A DNA stretch of 32,006 nucleotides from a virus. The number at the start of each line of letters is the position of its first letter. Position 1 is the stretch's first letter. The position numbers were made by a program, and so were the translations under genes. The stretch spans positions 1-32,006 of the IMG/VR virus record IMGVR_UViG_3300033141_001098; one strand, 5' to 3'. Positions 24,323-30,918 of this stretch are shown here, piece by piece. The notes below the pieces were generated by a model that was not told the origin of the DNA, made no database searches, and saw only the letters and a list, made by a program, of their open reading frames with translations.

Positions 24323-24389
24323 TAGGGCAAGAATTACTTCTCAACGGGCCCCTGAGCAGTAATAGGGCAAGAATTACTTCTCAACGGGC
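24309..24389 (+). repeat. Tandem 40-bp repeat, each unit a hairpin
   Basis: Copies 24309-24349 and 24349-24389 are identical at 40-bp period. Each holds TGAG-c-AGTAAT, a 9-nt loop, ATTACT-t-CTCA, a 10-bp stem with one mismatch. A further partial copy of the end (CTCAACGGGC) lies at 24294-24303. The first unit spans the amidase stop. No T-run follows. It may be a recent duplication, a protein-binding site or a processing element. Confidence 0.85.
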
Positions 24390-24398
24390 GTCTCGCTC

Positions 24399-24427
24399 TT
24401 GAGATTTTATGTGAAAGTGATTATAAT
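24399..24427 (+). promoter_or_regulatory. Sigma70 promoter giving a leaderless holin mRNA
   Basis: TTGAGA (24399-24404), 17-nt spacer, TATAAT (24422-24427). Only 7 bases separate the -10 from ATG 24435, so transcription would begin at or next to the A of the start codon. There is no SD for this gene, which agrees with leaderless initiation. Confidence 0.75.
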
Positions 24428-24434
24428 TAAATAT

Positions 24435-24659
24435 ATGACAAACAAAAAGATTTGGGAATTATTGTGGAAAGGAGCGAAAGAACCACTGCGGTTGTTAGTC
24501 TTATCTGCTCTGCCGATACTGATTGCTTATCTAAGAGATTTGCCTTACCAATGGGCGGCGGTAGCGATACTCATCTTACGACTAGCTGACAAAATTCTTC
24601 ACGAGATTGGCAAAGAAACTAAGGATGATAATTTATTAAGGGGACTTACACGCTTTTGA
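24435..24659 (+). CDS. Holin-like two-helix membrane protein
   Basis: 74 aa from ATG 24435; an in-frame ATG at 24399 overlaps the -35 box and is rejected. Two hydrophobic stretches (about 20-35, LVLSALPILIAYL, and 40-56, WAAVAILILRLADKI) and a charged C-terminus fit a class II holin or holin-accessory protein that makes membrane holes for the amidase. It lies next to the amidase and before an XhlA-like gene. No sequence family could be fixed. Confidence 0.65.
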   Translation: MTNKKIWELLWKGAKEPLRLLVLSALPILIAYLRDLPYQWAAVAILILRLADKILHEIGKETKDDNLLRGLTRF

Positions 24660-24660
24660 T

Positions 24661-24870
24661 ATGACTAAAAATGGAGGGACTCTAACTTACCGCGTCGGAC
24701 AGTTAGAAAAAAACTATGAAACGCTTGACCATAAGATTGAGAAACTTTTAGTTAATGATATTCCCCACCTTCAACAGAGTATGTCTTCTCTTAAAGTGAG
24801 AATGGATGTCTTAACCATTGTTAATGTTGGGGCGATAATTGCTGGAGTTATCATTTCAAAGATATTATGA
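24661..24870 (+). CDS. XhlA-like holin accessory protein
   Basis: 69 aa: a coiled-coil N-terminal part (about 8-47, heptads in LEKNYETLDHKIEKLL) and one C-terminal transmembrane helix (about 50-68, LTIVNVGAIIAGVIISKIL). This is the arrangement of haemolysin XhlA and similar phage lysis helpers. It begins one base after the holin-like gene and shares a 4-bp overlap with the next gene. Confidence 0.68.
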   Translation: MTKNGGTLTYRVGQLEKNYETLDHKIEKLLVNDIPHLQQSMSSLKVRMDVLTIVNVGAIIAGVIISKIL

Positions 24871-25073
24871 GTCAAGAAAGGTTATCACCATATGAAGCGG
24901 TCGAAGCACGACTGGCAATGATATCAAAGCTCAAAAGACTTGAAGGTGAGGGGAAGAATGTTACCGCTACCACTGCTAGGATAGAAGAAGAAATGTTTCA
25001 AGCGGTCGATGATAAAATTGATGAAGATTTAGCGAGGAAAAGTCAAGACAAAAGGGTGTTCATCAAGCCGTAG
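24867..25073 (+). CDS. Small helical protein at end of lysis cassette, unknown
   Basis: 68 aa, acidic and helical, with no membrane span. Repeated Glu/Ala/Lys heptads suggest a coiled coil. It overlaps the XhlA-like gene by 4 bp, so it is co-transcribed. Function is unknown; the 81-base spacer after it contains the next candidate promoter. Confidence 0.6.
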   Translation: MSQERLSPYEAVEARLAMISKLKRLEGEGKNVTATTARIEEEMFQAVDDKIDEDLARKSQDKRVFIKP

Positions 25074-25121
25074 TTGCCAGATACTCCTAGTCGGGATATC
25101 CCCTCTTGTCTTGAGTAATCC

Positions 25122-25127
25122 TATAAT
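25122..25127 (+). promoter_or_regulatory. Candidate -10 box without a good -35
   Basis: TATAAT in the 25074-25154 spacer, 27 bases before ATG 25155. No hexamer like TTGACA lies at 16-18 bases upstream, and no TGn precedes it. It may be activator-dependent, or chance in AT-rich DNA. A second TATATT follows at 25132. Confidence 0.3.
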
Positions 25128-25154
25128 AGCATATATTAGCTTATAGGTCAAATT

Positions 25155-26111
25155 ATGCCGGAATTAATAATAAACGGACGAGGAGAAACAAAGTTTGTTG
25201 CCCCGAAAGAACACATTTTATACGAAGCGAAAAAAATCCCCATTGTTGACGAAGAAGAAATCCTCCACCACTTATCCGAAGCCCGCCGTCTTTCCAAAGA
25301 AATGTCAGTCGGTCAACGAACGGCAACAGTAAACATTGAAACGCAACACCCCGAAATACCGGCAATGGTTTGGTTGTGGTGTGATAGCCACCTCGGTTCA
25401 AAGGCGGTCGATTATGAGGCGTTTCTTCAAGACTACCACACGGTTTTAGAAACCCCGAACTTCTTTGCGATATCCAATGGTGACTCAATCGACAATTTTA
25501 TGGTTACAAACAATGCCGCTTCCGGAACTTATGAGAACCCCATTAACCCCCAACAACAAGCCCTGCTTATTCAACGGCTTTATAAAAAACTTGACGATAA
25601 CGGAAAACTTTTAGCCAGTAGTTGGGGAAACCACGAGAACTTTATTAAACGAAGTGGTTATTCTTTTGAAGGCACTTGGTTAAGAGACTTGAAAGCCCCT
25701 ATCTTTAATTGCGGCGGATTGCTAACAATGAAATACGGGGAACAAGAATATAAACTGGCAATGACGCATTATTTTTGGTCAAAATCACATCTTAATTTAA
25801 CCCTTGCGGCCAAACGATATATGGAACACGAATATCCCGAAGCCGACATTGCTTTTACCGCCCACACCCACTTGAAGTCTTTTGAGAAATTCACTAAGGG
25901 AGGAAAAGACTTAATCGCTGTATCCGGTGGTAGTTACAAACCCGACGACGAGTTTCTCCCCACTCACGGTCAAGGCGGTCGAAATTTTGCCATTGGCGGA
26001 ATAACGCTGGCTCTCTATCCCGACCAGCATAATGTTATTCCTTTTTATACGGTTGAAGAAGGATTACAATTTTACGAAGCAGAGAAAAAGCTACATAATA
26101 TAAATGAATAA
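25155..26111 (+). CDS. Calcineurin-like metallophosphoesterase
   Basis: 318 aa. The five blocks of the family are present: DSH (Asp77, His79), NGD (Asp110), WGNHE (157-161), MTH (His205) and TAHTH (His237, His239), binding two metals. A ~70-residue N-terminal extension has no motif I know. Phage members may act on DNA 3'-ends, cyclic nucleotides or signal dinucleotides; the substrate cannot be told. It starts the replication/early-type block, with an 8-bp overlap to the next gene. Confidence 0.9.
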   Translation: MPELIINGRGETKFVAPKEHILYEAKKIPIVDEEEILHHLSEARRLSKEMSVGQRTATVNIETQHPEIPAMVWLWCDSHLGSKAVDYEAFLQDYHTVLETPNFFAISNGDSIDNFMVTNNAASGTYENPINPQQQALLIQRLYKKLDDNGKLLASSWGNHENFIKRSGYSFEGTWLRDLKAPIFNCGGLLTMKYGEQEYKLAMTHYFWSKSHLNLTLAAKRYMEHEYPEADIAFTAHTHLKSFEKFTKGGKDLIAVSGGSYKPDDEFLPTHGQGGRNFAIGGITLALYPDQHNVIPFYTVEEGLQFYEAEKKLHNINE

Positions 26112-26319
26112 AGAAAGAAACCTTGAGTCTTTAATAGGCCACCGAGTGCTTGCTGGCGGGACGATTGAGGGAGTAGTAACGGCTGTTAGACCACCGCACC
26201 CTTTGCCGGCCTTGGTGGGCGGAGAGGAATGGTTTTTACCACCGGTGGTAACGATAGACGGAGAAATATATGTTCACCCTGATAGAGTAGAGATACTTGA
26301 CAAAAAGAAGAAAATTTAG
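26104..26319 (+). CDS. Small beta protein, unknown
   Basis: 71 aa with a possible SH3-like small barrel: GHRVLAGGTIEGVVTAV, then VVTIDGEIYVHPDRVEIL. This pattern is seen in small phage proteins that bind nucleic acid or partners, but no family is recognised. Its last codons (LDKKKKI) contain the -35 of the following promoter. Confidence 0.6.
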   Translation: MNKERNLESLIGHRVLAGGTIEGVVTAVRPPHPLPALVGGEEWFLPPVVTIDGEIYVHPDRVEILDKKKKI

Positions 26320-26325
26320 TAGGAT
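26297..26325 (+). promoter_or_regulatory. Candidate promoter, TTGACA-17-TAGGAT
   Basis: TTGACA (26297-26302), 17-nt spacer, TAGGAT (26320-26325; 4 of 6 match). ATG 26334 is 8 bases after the -10, giving a leaderless or near-leaderless mRNA. The -35 is inside codons for Leu-Asp-Lys of the gene before. Confidence 0.5.
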
Positions 26326-26333
26326 ATAAGAAG

Positions 26334-26558
26334 ATGAAATTGAAATTGAATAAAAAACTTCTAGAACAGCGGGAAAAACTTCAGCGATTATCGCAACTTT
26401 CTTATACTTATTCTAAACTTAATTCTAATTATAGGGGAGGTGACTTGTCTGACGAAGAGGCCCGAGAGCTAATTATTATTTATGATGGACTATTAAACAA
26501 GGTCATTATTTTAGGAAAAGAAATTGAAACTGAACTTAAAAATGAAAAACAAAAGTAA
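26334..26558 (+). CDS. Small helical protein, unknown
   Basis: 74 aa, Lys/Leu/Glu-rich, predicted as two helices forming a coiled coil around a polar turn (NSNYRGGDLSDEEAREL). It overlaps the next gene by 17 bp. Function is not known; it lies directly before the replication-initiator-like gene. Confidence 0.55.
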   Translation: MKLKLNKKLLEQREKLQRLSQLSYTYSKLNSNYRGGDLSDEEARELIIIYDGLLNKVIILGKEIETELKNEKQK

Positions 26559-27318
26559 CCACGAAGGGTATATTCCTTTATTTAGAAGGTTTCTTAGCAA
26601 CGAACTTTGGACTGAGAAGAGAAAATTTTCAAAAGCTGAAGCATGGATTGACTTGCTTTTCATGGCAAGGTATGGGAAGGAAACAGAGGAAATAATTGAT
26701 AGAGGAGAACTCATTAAGGTCGGTTATGGAGAAATCTTAACTTCAATAAAAACACTTGCTAAAAAATGGTATCGTTCCGAAACTTGGGTTAGAGCACTTT
26801 TGGAGCACTTAGAAAGCAAAAGGTCAATAAAGAAGCACACAAAAAAGAACAGAAGAACTATAATAAAGGTCGTTAAATTGGGATATTTTCAGGAACTTAT
26901 CAAAAAAAGAAGCACAGAAAGACTTACAGAAGAAGCACAGAAAAAGCACAGAAAAAGCCATAAGAATAAAGATAATAAAGAAAGAAAGGATAATATAATA
27001 CCTAATAAGGTATTACGTAAAAAAACTTACGGTAATGAAAAGATTAATTTCATTATTAAAGAATTTCAAGAGAGGTGGGGATATCCTCCTACCGACAAAC
27101 GTCCTCGTTTTGAGGCGTGGAATTTGGTTCAGCGGATAGATGGTTTTATAAGGGCATGGGGAAAGAAGCCAACTTACAAATACTTCTGCCGCGCCGTCAA
27201 CCTACTTTTTAAGAAAATTTTGAAAGAAGACTGGGCAGAGCATATCCAAACAATTAGTGTTATCCGGCGTAAAATGCCAATATATTTGAGGCCACCGAGG
27301 GAGGTGAAAGAAAAATGA
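26542..27318 (+). CDS. Replication-initiator-like protein (DnaD/O-like)
   Basis: 258 aa from ATG 26542. The N-terminal block GYIPLFRRFLSNELWTEKR, then SKAEAWIDLLFMARYG, is typical of phage winged-helix replication proteins. TSIKTLAKKWYRSETWVRALL continues the helix-turn-helix. A Lys-rich linker (about 115-155) precedes a C-terminal domain (about 165-255, with NFIIKEFQERWGYPP) like the second domain of DnaD-type proteins. It would bind origin DNA and recruit a helicase loader. The identification is by pattern, without a single decisive residue. Confidence 0.65.
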   Translation: MKNKSNHEGYIPLFRRFLSNELWTEKRKFSKAEAWIDLLFMARYGKETEEIIDRGELIKVGYGEILTSIKTLAKKWYRSETWVRALLEHLESKRSIKKHTKKNRRTIIKVVKLGYFQELIKKRSTERLTEEAQKKHRKSHKNKDNKERKDNIIPNKVLRKKTYGNEKINFIIKEFQERWGYPPTDKRPRFEAWNLVQRIDGFIRAWGKKPTYKYFCRAVNLLFKKILKEDWAEHIQTISVIRRKMPIYLRPPREVKEK

Positions 27319-27791
27319 TTAGTAAAAGAGAATTGAGCGAAGAATTAGATATTAAAGAGAAAATGGTCAATACCCTAGAAACACGGGAAACTCTTTTTGA
27401 TGAATATACAGAAAAGCCTTATCATAACATTGTAAAAGATATATTAGAGTTTATTGCCAAACCGGCGGAATGGAAAAAGAAACAAGCGGACGAGTGGGAT
27501 AATTATTATGAAATGGTTAAGACCACCAATGCCTACGAGCGGTATCAAATGCAAAGGAAGGCTTTTAAAAAAGGCGATATTGGCTTGGTAAAGAAAATAG
27601 CCGAAGTTTCGAGAAGGGCTTTAGCAGAGGGTAGACAGCAAATTCCACTGCCGAGAGAACTTGATATTGAGTCGTTGAAACAAGATTATCATTACCTACA
27701 ATATCTAAACCTTAAAAAGAGAGTCGTGTCATTAAAGAAACAATTAGGCGAAACATCAGCCTACGAATCAGCAAAGGAGGTTTTCAAGTGA
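27315..27791 (+). CDS. Unknown protein of replication block
   Basis: 158 aa, charged and helical, with an ATGA-type 4-bp overlap to the initiator-like gene. There is no P-loop, zinc site or membrane span. The middle (about 50-75, AKPAEWKKKQADEWDNYYEM) is rich in Trp/Tyr. A helicase-loader or replication-accessory role is possible from context alone. Confidence 0.6.
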   Translation: MISKRELSEELDIKEKMVNTLETRETLFDEYTEKPYHNIVKDILEFIAKPAEWKKKQADEWDNYYEMVKTTNAYERYQMQRKAFKKGDIGLVKKIAEVSRRALAEGRQQIPLPRELDIESLKQDYHYLQYLNLKKRVVSLKKQLGETSAYESAKEVFK

Positions 27792-27820
27792 CTTTACTTG
27801 AGCAAATACTTGACAAATAA
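27788..27820 (+). other. 10-codon GTG frame carrying a -35 box
   Basis: GTG at 27788 overlaps the TGA of the upstream gene (GTGA) and codes MTLLEQILDK before TAA. It is too short to claim as a gene. Its ILDK codons hold TTGACA of the next promoter, the same pattern as the real gene ends at 14.5, 26.3 and 29.9 kb, so it may be the remnant of a longer reading frame. Confidence 0.3.
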
Positions 27821-27837
27821 GAGAAGTAGTGTATAAT
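27810..27837 (+). promoter_or_regulatory. Consensus sigma70 promoter, TTGACA-16-TATAAT
   Basis: TTGACA (27810-27815), 16-nt spacer, TATAAT (27832-27837) with TG just before. The next ATG (27849) follows after 11 bases, so the mRNA would have about 5 bases of leader and no SD. It probably drives the block 27849-29882. Confidence 0.85.
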
Positions 27838-27848
27838 GATAATTAGAA

Positions 27849-28001
27849 ATGAGAACGATAGGAAGTTCACCAGTCCCCACCTTCGAAGCGGCAATGAGCC
27901 AAATCAAAAGAAACAATGTTACCAGCGTTAAAGGCTGGCCAATCATTGACCCCGTTAAACAAGTTGAAGTCAAGAGAACGAAATACAATAAACCCTTTTA
28001 A
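27849..28001 (+). CDS. 50-aa protein, unknown
   Basis: ATG 27849 is the first start after the promoter. Basic, with a PVPTFEAAM start and KRTKYNKPF end. It has no recognised motif. There is no SD, as expected if the mRNA is near-leaderless. Another frame (27916 on) crosses it but belongs to the start-extended next gene. Confidence 0.5.
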   Translation: MRTIGSSPVPTFEAAMSQIKRNNVTSVKGWPIIDPVKQVEVKRTKYNKPF

Positions 28002-28002
28002 A

Positions 28003-28266
28003 ATGAAACAACATATAACAAAAAAACAGTGGCACGAGTTAGACAGAAAGGCTAAGGGTAGATGGAATGATTGGTGTCATGAACATGGTCATAAAGTTGC
28101 TAGTTTCGGACCAGCAAATGTTTTCAACAATTCTCCATTTATCGGTCAGATGATAGAGTTTTTGGATGAGAGTGAGGAAGGCGATTGGAGAGATGCCTAT
28201 GAGGGGAATGCTAAAGATTTATGTGATGCTCTCTGGCAAGCAACTAAGGAGGTATTAAAAAAATGA
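28003..28266 (+). CDS. Small protein, unknown (Trp/His-rich N-terminus)
   Basis: 87 aa from ATG 28003; in-frame upstream codons to 27916 overlap the 50-aa gene and look non-coding. The sequence TKKQWHELDRKAKGRWNDWCHEHGHK suggests a nucleic-acid-binding or anti-restriction-like small phage protein, but no family is known to me. The acidic middle (FLDESEEGDWRDAYEG) and helical end are notable. ATGA overlap with the next gene. Confidence 0.6.
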   Translation: MKQHITKKQWHELDRKAKGRWNDWCHEHGHKVASFGPANVFNNSPFIGQMIEFLDESEEGDWRDAYEGNAKDLCDALWQATKEVLKK

Positions 28267-28400
28267 AAAAACTAAAACTACCTAAACACGAGGACTACGA
28301 CCGTTGCCGTGATTGCGGCCGGAGATTGCCCGACAAAGATGAATATGTTTGCCCTTGTGGCGCCACATACACGAGAGATATCCAATATCCAAATGAGTAA
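28263..28400 (+). CDS. 45-aa zinc-ribbon-like protein
   Basis: It carries CRDCGRRLP, then CPCGATY: a CxxC...CxC pattern typical of a single treble-clef or zinc ribbon. It may bind nucleic acid or the polymerase. ATGA overlap with the gene before and 8-bp overlap with the gene after. Confidence 0.65.
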   Translation: MKKLKLPKHEDYDRCRDCGRRLPDKDEYVCPCGATYTRDIQYPNE

Positions 28401-28563
28401 ACAAAAAGCACTAAAGAACTGGGTCTTTCAACTAGACGAACAAACTGAAAGACTGACAATCTGGCTCAAGACCGGTGATGAGATGTTGCCAATGACGCCG
28501 GTGGCCACGATGAAGAAACAGGAGTGGAAAGCATTAGAAAGATTTTTGAAACAAAATGTCTAG
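28393..28563 (+). CDS. 56-aa protein, unknown
   Basis: Starts at ATG 28393 (in-frame upstream codons to 28309 lie inside the zinc-ribbon gene). Mixed alpha/beta, Trp-containing, with WVFQLDEQTERLTIWLKT as a probable beta hairpin and KKQEWKALERFLKQ as C-terminal helix. No family is recognised. It overlaps the nuclease gene by 8 bp. Confidence 0.55.
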   Translation: MSKQKALKNWVFQLDEQTERLTIWLKTGDEMLPMTPVATMKKQEWKALERFLKQNV

Positions 28564-29305
28564 AATCGATCAAACCATAGATAGAGCCATCACCGACCGT
28601 CTTGTCAAGAAAGACCGCTTGCGGAGTCGGCTACACAAGAGTTCCGGTCGCTTGTCTGCCTCCATTCTCTATTATCCGACCTTGTGGCAAGTGCTTCATA
28701 CTATCGGGATCGAGAGAGAGGGAATAGGCCCCTATGTCTTGCGGAAGTTTGCCAGAGGTTATCACGTTGAAGAATGGTTGGCCGATCAAATCCCAGGGTT
28801 AATTCAGAAGCAGATGTTTTTAGAATACCGCGATGCGATTGGTTATGCCGATACGGTTGTTGACACGACCGACTACGACTTTCACAACGGTATTGTCCCC
28901 AACGAGATTAAGTCAGTTACCAATGCCAAATTCAAATGGATGATTAAAAAGAAAGGGCCGGACGAGAGCCACTGTCTTCAAGCGGCTTTTTACGCTTTAG
29001 CGATGAAAGCTGATCACGCTTTGCTGACTTATGTGGCGGCCGATGATTACCGGATTAAATGTTTCGTTTTAGACACAAAGGATTATAAGGCACAGGTTGA
29101 CGGTATTATTGATGACTATCAGAAAGCAATGAAAGACTGGAATGAAAAAGAAGTCTTGCCGGCGTTTAAAGCACGGGCCGATTGGCAAGCAAACCCGAAG
29201 TATTCCGCTTATCCGGCCTTTAATGGCTTGAATGCCGAGGAAGCGGTCGAGATGATGAAACAGATAAAAAGCACACAATTGGAGATAGAGGGGGTGAAGA
29301 AATGA
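28556..29305 (+). CDS. PD-(D/E)XK nuclease, RecB/Cas4-like
   Basis: 249 aa. Family residues are visible in order: His70 (ARGYHVEEWL), Asp99 (GYADTVVD), Glu117-x-Lys119 (PNEIKSV), and Gln142...Tyr146 (CLQAAFYAL). No cysteines for a Cas4-type iron-sulfur cluster are seen. Such phage exonucleases process DNA ends for recombination or replication. The next gene encodes an OB-like protein, which fits a nuclease/ssDNA-binding pair. It starts within the upstream gene. Confidence 0.85.
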   Translation: MSRIDQTIDRAITDRLVKKDRLRSRLHKSSGRLSASILYYPTLWQVLHTIGIEREGIGPYVLRKFARGYHVEEWLADQIPGLIQKQMFLEYRDAIGYADTVVDTTDYDFHNGIVPNEIKSVTNAKFKWMIKKKGPDESHCLQAAFYALAMKADHALLTYVAADDYRIKCFVLDTKDYKAQVDGIIDDYQKAMKDWNEKEVLPAFKARADWQANPKYSAYPAFNGLNAEEAVEMMKQIKSTQLEIEGVKK

Positions 29306-29694
29306 CTTTAAATTTAGACAAAATTGTTAAAGACTTAGAGAAAAGGGGTTTTACTGAAACTGGTTCTCAGACAACGAGTGGCACTTGGGACTTTGAGAAA
29401 GAGCCTGTTTTAGAGGGCATTTTCATTGAAAAGCAAGAAAATGTTGGCCATAATAATTCCAATATTTATGTTTTCGAGGTAAAAGACCACAAGCGTTACG
29501 GTGTTTGGGGCAGTAGTGTTCTCGACACTCGGTTGAAGAATTTGGTTGCCGGAGAGGAAGTGACTATCGTGTTTGTCGGTCGAGCCAAAAGCGAAAAGAC
29601 TGGTCGGACTTACAAAAACTACCGCGTGTTTCATAAGAGCAACGAGGATACATTTAACGACGACATCCCATTGCCAAAGGAGAGTGATAGATAA
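29302..29694 (+). CDS. OB-fold-like protein, possible ssDNA-binding partner
   Basis: 130 aa, beta-rich core (about 30-112): VLEGIFIEKQENVG, then YVFEVKDHKRYGVWGSSVLDTRL, then GEEVTIVFVGRAKS and TYKNYRVF. Alternating strands and a G.....G.....Y pattern resemble small phage OB-fold proteins. The acidic C-terminus (EDTFNDDIP) recalls ssDNA-binding proteins that use an acidic tail for partners. The adjacent nuclease supports a recombination role. This is inferred from pattern, not from a diagnostic motif. Confidence 0.55.
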   Translation: MTLNLDKIVKDLEKRGFTETGSQTTSGTWDFEKEPVLEGIFIEKQENVGHNNSNIYVFEVKDHKRYGVWGSSVLDTRLKNLVAGEEVTIVFVGRAKSEKTGRTYKNYRVFHKSNEDTFNDDIPLPKESDR

Positions 29695-29882
29695 TGACAA
29701 TAAGAAGAGAAGATATGTATAACCAGCGTAATAAGAAAATCTATGAAGCCTATCGAGCGGTTAATGAGTTTGGTGGGCCGAAATATATGAGGAAGGAGAT
29801 TGGCGAGATGTTCGGAATAACAGGCGTTCGAGTGGGACAAATTGTTAGGAAGATGGAGCAAACACTTGACAAGAGAAAGTAA
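29694..29882 (+). CDS. Small HTH DNA-binding protein (sigma region-4 like)
   Basis: 62 aa. The C-terminal half has MRKEIGEMFGITGVRVGQIVRKME, a helix-turn-helix with the sigma70 region 4 / MarR-like spacing (about 33-56). It could be a transcription regulator or a polymerase-binding protein, which matters here because the window has many sigma70 promoters and conditional terminators. It overlaps the upstream stop by 1 base. Its last codons (TLDKRK) carry the next promoter's -35. Confidence 0.7.
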   Translation: MTIRREDMYNQRNKKIYEAYRAVNEFGGPKYMRKEIGEMFGITGVRVGQIVRKMEQTLDKRK

Positions 29883-29894
29883 GTGATGTATAAT
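29866..29894 (+). promoter_or_regulatory. Perfect consensus promoter, TTGACA-17-TATAAT
   Basis: TTGACA (29866-29871) inside the HTH gene, 17-nt spacer, TATAAT (29889-29894). A start near 29901 would give a 137-nt leader before ATG 30038. Confidence 0.9.
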
Positions 29895-29900
29895 AGGATT

Positions 29901-30020
29901 TAGAAGATTAGCAATAGATTCTAGGGACCGAAAGGATTCTTCCTTTCGGAGGAAGCCTTGCTTTGAAACAACCACGGGCAAGAGGTTGACAATGAGAGGC
30001 TGGGCTTCTTTCAAAGGGAA
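29901..30020 (+). ncRNA. Pseudoknot-capable structured leader RNA
   Basis: P1: CCGAAAGGA (29928-29936) with TCCTTTCGG (29941-29949), TTCT loop, a perfect 9-bp hairpin. Then GAAGCC (29952-29957) pairs with GGCTTC (30003-30008), and CTTTGAAA (29961-29968) with TTTCAAAG (30009-30016): the order is A-B-A'-B', a pseudoknot. CAACC (29969-29973) with GGTTG (29984-29988) forms a hairpin inside. AAAGGGAAG at its end may be part of the ribosome-binding region. No known riboswitch is recognised. Confidence 0.7.
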
Positions 30021-30037
30021 GAATTATTAAAACAAAA

Positions 30038-30406
30038 ATGAAACAACAAAAGACAAAATTCAGAGTCTGGGATAAAAAGAATAAGGTAATGTATAACTCA
30101 AAAAACAAACTTGAGTTTTGTTCTTCTTTTGAAAAGGGATGGGCTTTCTTAGAACTAGAAGGAATAGAAACTGAAGACTGCATTTTGATGCAATACACTG
30201 GCCTCCTCGATAAGAATGGCAAGGAAATTTGGGAGGGAGACGTAGTGAAGTTTGTCGCCGAAGATTCAATTGGAATTGTTTATTTTGCTTCGGGAGAATT
30301 TTTGGTTAAGGAACTACCAAAAGAAAATCTTGTTCGGTTGTCGTGGTGTAAAGAACACGCAGAGGTTATCGGCAACATTATGGAAAATCCTGAATTATTA
30401 AGATGA
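30038..30406 (+). CDS. YopX-like phage protein
   Basis: 122 aa. The order FRVWDKKNKVMYN (8-20), DCILMQYTGLLDKNGKEIWEGDVVKF, then EVIGNIMENPELL is the YopX pattern: F R..D.....M, LMQ.TGL.D..G..I.EGD, and a final VIGNI..NPEL. YopX proteins are common in phages of many hosts; their job is not known. It follows a structured leader and overlaps the RlpA-like gene by 4 bp. Confidence 0.85.
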   Translation: MKQQKTKFRVWDKKNKVMYNSKNKLEFCSSFEKGWAFLELEGIETEDCILMQYTGLLDKNGKEIWEGDVVKFVAEDSIGIVYFASGEFLVKELPKENLVRLSWCKEHAEVIGNIMENPELLR

Positions 30407-30918
30407 AACTACAAACTTTCAACCATCACTACCGTCTCTCCCTGAAAATCAGCGAGAAGATTATTTTAATCGCAGCTATTATCGTCACTACCGCCATTAT
30501 TGGCGTCATTTACTGGTGGTTCTCCACTTCGGTATACATAGAGCCCATTTCGCCACTTTCGACCGATTTTGAGCCAACTCCTGCTTTGGCACCGACAGAA
30601 AAGCCGAGAAAGAGGTTTACCAATACATCTACCGCTTCTTATTATTGCGAGGGGTTTGAAGGCAATCGCACCGCGTCAGGGAGTATATATCATTGTGAAG
30701 ATTTAACCTTTGCACATAAATCGATGAAGTTTGGCACTAAGGTTAAGTTCTTATATGACCCCGACGGGGACGGGCAGGGAAATGTGGTTACGGCTGTCTG
30801 TAACGACAGGGGCCCGTTTATAGCAGGAAGGGATTTTGACTTCTCTAAGACTGTTTTTCAGAGATTAGCACCTAAATCGAAGGGAGTAATTCGGGTGAGA
30901 TGGGAGGTAGTGGAATGA
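30403..30918 (+). CDS. Membrane-anchored RlpA-like double-psi beta-barrel protein
   Basis: 171 aa. An N-terminal transmembrane helix (18-41) is followed by a Pro-rich spacer (about 48-70) and the domain (78-170): ASYYCEGFEGNRTASG, then LTFAHKSMKFGTKV, then NDRGPF (134-139) and GRDFDFSK, all RlpA/3D-type signatures. An insert DPDGDGQGN (119-127) looks like a calcium loop. Three cysteines (Cys82, Cys98 and one in VCNDRG) could form disulfides outside the membrane. It may cut glycan strands or help in wall passage; RlpA acts on naked glycan. Confidence 0.85.
   Translation: MKLQTFNHHYRLSLKISEKIILIAAIIVTTAIIGVIYWWFSTSVYIEPISPLSTDFEPTPALAPTEKPRKRFTNTSTASYYCEGFEGNRTASGSIYHCEDLTFAHKSMKFGTKVKFLYDPDGDGQGNVVTAVCNDRGPFIAGRDFDFSKTVFQRLAPKSKGVIRVRWEVVE

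Noticed and set aside
24171-24362. 63-aa frame across the amidase end and the tandem repeat
   Set aside because: It lies in another frame of the amidase gene and gains length only from the duplicated unit.
29983-30016. TTGACA within the structured leader as a further promoter
   Set aside because: No -10-like hexamer at suitable distance (TTTCAA at 17); the bases are better explained by the RNA stems.
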